DNA from: Dendrobium chrysotoxum
Lineage: Eukaryota; Streptophyta; Magnoliopsida; Asparagales; Orchidaceae
Length of the DNA: 64,000 nt
Assembly: GCA_019925795.1 (NCBI GenBank)
Contig: CM034313.1
Location: 27,643,710-27,707,709 of the forward strand
Direction: 5' to 3'
The number at the start of each line of letters is the position of its first letter. Position 1 is the stretch's first letter. Shown here one piece after another: positions 61,258 through 64,000 of this stretch. The notes beneath the pieces were generated by a model. The model was not told where the DNA came from and made no database searches. It saw nothing but the letters and a program-made list of their open reading frames with translations. The translations under genes and the position numbers were made by a program.

Positions 61258-62854
61258 TGAAAGTGTGAAAAGGTTGTCAGACCTATTGCTTACATCCCTA
61301 GGCTAACCAAGAGGGGGGTGAATTGGTCCTTTTTTTAAAAATTTCTCTTAGAATTTTGGAAAAAATTTTAATTTAAAAAACTTAAGCAAATCGTACTGTA
61401 CGATTTAGCTTCGTACAATACGAAAAGAGATAATTTTTACTGCTTCCTTCAACCACAGAAATTCAACCACAGAAAAATAAAATGCGTAAAAGTAATAATG
61501 CAGAAAAGTAAAAAGCAAGAATAGATAACACCAGAATTTATTGTGGTTCGATCAAACATGACCTATATCCACTCCCTAGAGACTCCTTCTCTAGGTATTG
61601 CACTATACTCAAGTGACTCTCCTTTTGCCCCCACAGTAAGGTGGAGAAGCCTTTACAAACTCTCTTATACTAACCCGGTGTGGCAAAGAATCGTCATCCT
61701 TTTTCACCCTCCTGGTGAAGGCAGAGAACCACACATGTCCTTTTACACCCTCCAGGTGTCGGCAGAGAACCAATCATCCTTTTTCACCCTCTAAGTGGTG
61801 GCAGAGAACCGGAAACCTCTCGAACAATCCTATTGCAAGAGTCTCCAAGGAGATTAGGAAGATGCTTGAAGTACAAATAATGAGAACCTCACTATTGGAT
61901 AACCTTGTGAATCCCCTCACAATATCTCTCTTCAAAGATCTCTCAAAACTTACTCCCAAACACTCTCCCAATCACTCTCCCTTTCACTCTCAAAAAGATT
62001 TTCGTAGAAGGATTTTTCCTTCAGTTAGTTTTAAGACCCTTAAGTACTTAGGACAAGAAAAATCATCCAAAAACTAAAAATTTCAAGTTTCACACGTGCC
62101 GATCATCCCTTACGATCTCACATCGTACTGTATAAATAGTTCAAATCACTGAACGATTCGACTTGTACTATCCCATACAAACCCAATTCAGAGCCATTTG
62201 TACTTCAAAATATCACGTACGAATTGTATTTCGTATTGTGCAAATAGTTCAAAAATTGAACGATTCATCCCGTACGACCCAATACGAACCTAACTCAGAG
62301 TCGTTCGTACCTCAAAATCTCCTGTACGAACTCTATTTCGTACTATATGAATAGTTTAAAAATTGAATGATTCATCCCGTACGATCCAGTACGAACCTAA
62401 CTCAGAGCCATTCATACCTCAAAATCTCCTGTATGAACTCTATTTCATACTGTATGAAACTGAACTTAAAAAAATTTTAAGACAGATAAGTTTGTTGTGG
62501 ACGATATATAATACAGATCCTCCCGTACGATCTAATATCATATTATACGATCAGTTTAAAACCCCATTATGTGTGTGCATAGTTATCTAACTTACAATCA
62601 CACTCTCTTAGACTTAAGAAAATAAAAGAAAATAAAAAAATATAAACTTCACTTTCAGTAAACATTAATAAATGAACTTGAAGTCTTCAGCAATCTGGAG
62701 TGTAAATTTCCTGAAAAACATATTAGTACACACAACAAAAGAAATTCCAATATTTATTTGGAGAAGAATAAAACAAACAATAAGATTTTGTAATCATCAA
62801 AAATAACTTGTATCAGAATTCACTTGAACGAACAGATTTACATAAATCATAATA
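61258..62854 (-). repeat. 5' LTR of element B
   Basis: TGAAAGTGTGAAAAGG to ATAATA (the final CA has become TA), 1597 bp. The three 107-108-bp tandem copies seen in the 3' LTR recur at about 62150-62470. Leader hairpins are well kept: TTCACC-ctcct-GGTGAA at 61703-61719 and ACACC-ctcca-GGTGT at 61745-61759. Palindromes lie at 62095-62560. Confidence 0.92.
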
Positions 62855-63369
62855 CATACTACCTTCAGATGTTACTCGCCCCCTCTCACCTCAATGGGGC
62901 GACCACATATCGACTCTTTTTTCTAGTTCATATGAATCTCTAGACTACCTTCAAATTTTACTCGTATCCTTTCAATTTATTGAGGTAACCTCAGTCTGAC
63001 TTCCTATTGATGTTGACCTAATCTACGAGATCATCCAACGGGTCTCTTCTTTCATAATAATCAGTAATAATGGCCAAGCTATATTAAGGATTTATGGAAT
63101 AGTTATAATATCTAATACACATTCATTATATCTCACCAAACCCTACAAATAGTAAGGGAGAAAGATGAGAAAGGGGGAGCAAAAGGTAAAAGGAAGAGGA
63201 ATAAAAACTAGATAATAATAGAGCAATAAAAGAAGGAGAGATGCATGATAAAGAGAGAGAGAGTTATGGTGCATTTTTTTCCTTTCTTAGCTTAAGCTCT
63301 ACAGCATAGAGCCCTCATTTCCATTATTCTTATATGTCTTACCTGGATAATAAAGCTTTTATCTAGATG

Positions 63370-63372
<3 letters not shown>

Positions 63373-63419
<47 letters not shown>
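63373..63419. repeat. (CT)n microsatellite, unit 4
   Basis: About 23 pure CT repeats at the same site as in the other units. Confidence 0.95.
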
Positions 63420-63425
<6 letters not shown>

Positions 63426-63639
63426 TATATTCTAATTTCATTTTCTTCACCCAAGGGGTTCTCAGTCTACAAGTCCCCATAAGTATGGCTGGTGTCGTCC
63501 ACTAGATAGAATGAGATTCAACAGTAAAGATTAATATAGTTAAATGAGTTAGTAGAATTTTGAAATGATGTTTATAAAAATACTAAATTTAATAAGTTAT
63601 AAATTAAAAAATTACTTGACTATAAGCATATTAGAAAAG

Positions 63640-63885
63640 AATTTGATCCAAGATAAGAAGTGTTGTTGAATAATTCAAGATTAATTTTTTTTCCTTATAA
63701 GCTTAAGCCCAAGTGGTTAGGAACATTCGTTGTTACTAAGGTGTATTCATATGAAGCTATAAATATTAAAGACATTAACACTTCCCGAATTTCTAAAGTT
63801 AACTGTTAAAAATTAAAATCATACCTAAGAGAGAAAATAGACCATCTTAGGAGTTCTATATAGGTAGCTTATCCTGGATAGGAGT
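63640..63885 (+). pseudogene. Ty3/gypsy integrase C-terminal end (unit 4)
   Basis: From 63699: KLKPKWLGTFVVTKVYSYE, INIKDINT, SKVNC, a stop in place of Gln, then LKSYLREK. Homologous to the copies in units 1 and 2, with an extra nonsense codon. Confidence 0.65.
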
Positions 63886-64000
63886 TTGGCATAGTCTAAC
63901 TAAAGACTATACATTATCACTAAGTGGGAAGCAACCTAATTAATTATCCTTATTTTCTTTTAAGATAGATTGTGTGTATGTTTGTGATTAGAAGTCCATT

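Larger units (their letters stand above)
40504..62854 (-). mobile_element. Element B, Sirevirus-like copia, split by element C
   Basis: Both LTRs, PBS, gag, pol, ORF3 and tracts are present, flanked by CATAC at 40499-40503 and 62855-62859. Without the nested element C and its duplicated 5 bp it measures about 11.0 kb. All genes carry stops or frameshifts, so it needs help to move. Confidence 0.95.
62860..64000 (+). repeat. Array unit 4, continuation
   Basis: Picks up exactly where 40503 stopped (TACCTTCAGATGTTACTC, as at 14444 in unit 1) and runs to the end of the window, colinear with 14444-15600 of unit 1. Confidence 0.9.

Overview
This window is heterochromatin-like repeat DNA from a flowering plant, with no recognisable cellular gene. 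The evidence is plant-type Ty1/copia retrotransposons whose primer-binding sites match the 3' end of plant initiator tRNA-Met, Ty3/gypsy and LINE relics, long AT-rich spacers and CT microsatellites. The copia elements look like Sireviruses: long LTRs (about 1.6-1.8 kb) full of short palindromes, a long Gag with coiled coil and second zinc knuckle, doubled polypurine tracts, and an extra ORF downstream of pol. I cannot name the species.

The base layer is a tandem array of units of about 8.6 kb, starting at 13057, 21644, 32000 and 38784 (phase arbitrary). Each carries a 6 x 38-bp minisatellite, a CT-rich microsatellite, the C-terminal end of a gypsy integrase (+), clusters of AGTGCTA/TAGCACT palindromes, the 3' end of a LINE (zinc-binding domain plus RNase H, +), a gypsy-like polypurine tract, and a 317-bp direct duplication. 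Unit 3 has internal deletions. Unit 4 is split by a nested insertion and continues from 62860 to the end of the window.

Six Sirevirus LTR insertions sit in or on this array, all in the same orientation (genes on the minus strand). Left end: element E (visible 4683-13056) interrupted by F (916-4682), itself interrupted by the LTR of G (1-915). Unit 2: a clean solo LTR (24117-25792) with AAAAT target duplications. Unit 4: element B (40504-62854, CATAC duplications) interrupted inside its integrase by element C (46948-58269, AAATT duplications). C is structurally complete, but its pol is broken by stops, frameshifts and a rearrangement.

Reading an element in its own direction: LTR (palindromes, TATA box, leader with covarying mini-hairpins), PBS, gag, pol (protease, integrase, reverse transcriptase, RNase H), then a palindrome cluster, a second TATA box, an extra ORF called ORF3 here, polypurine tracts, and 3' LTR. 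The most interesting signal is that ORF3 in E, B and C appears to have its own promoter, built from the same family-specific palindromes as that element's LTR. Two more signals recur across families: a splice-acceptor-like sequence at the gag/pol junction in all four readable copies, and hairpins with a conserved loop and covarying stems in the LTR leader. All coding regions listed are relics; I see no intact gene.
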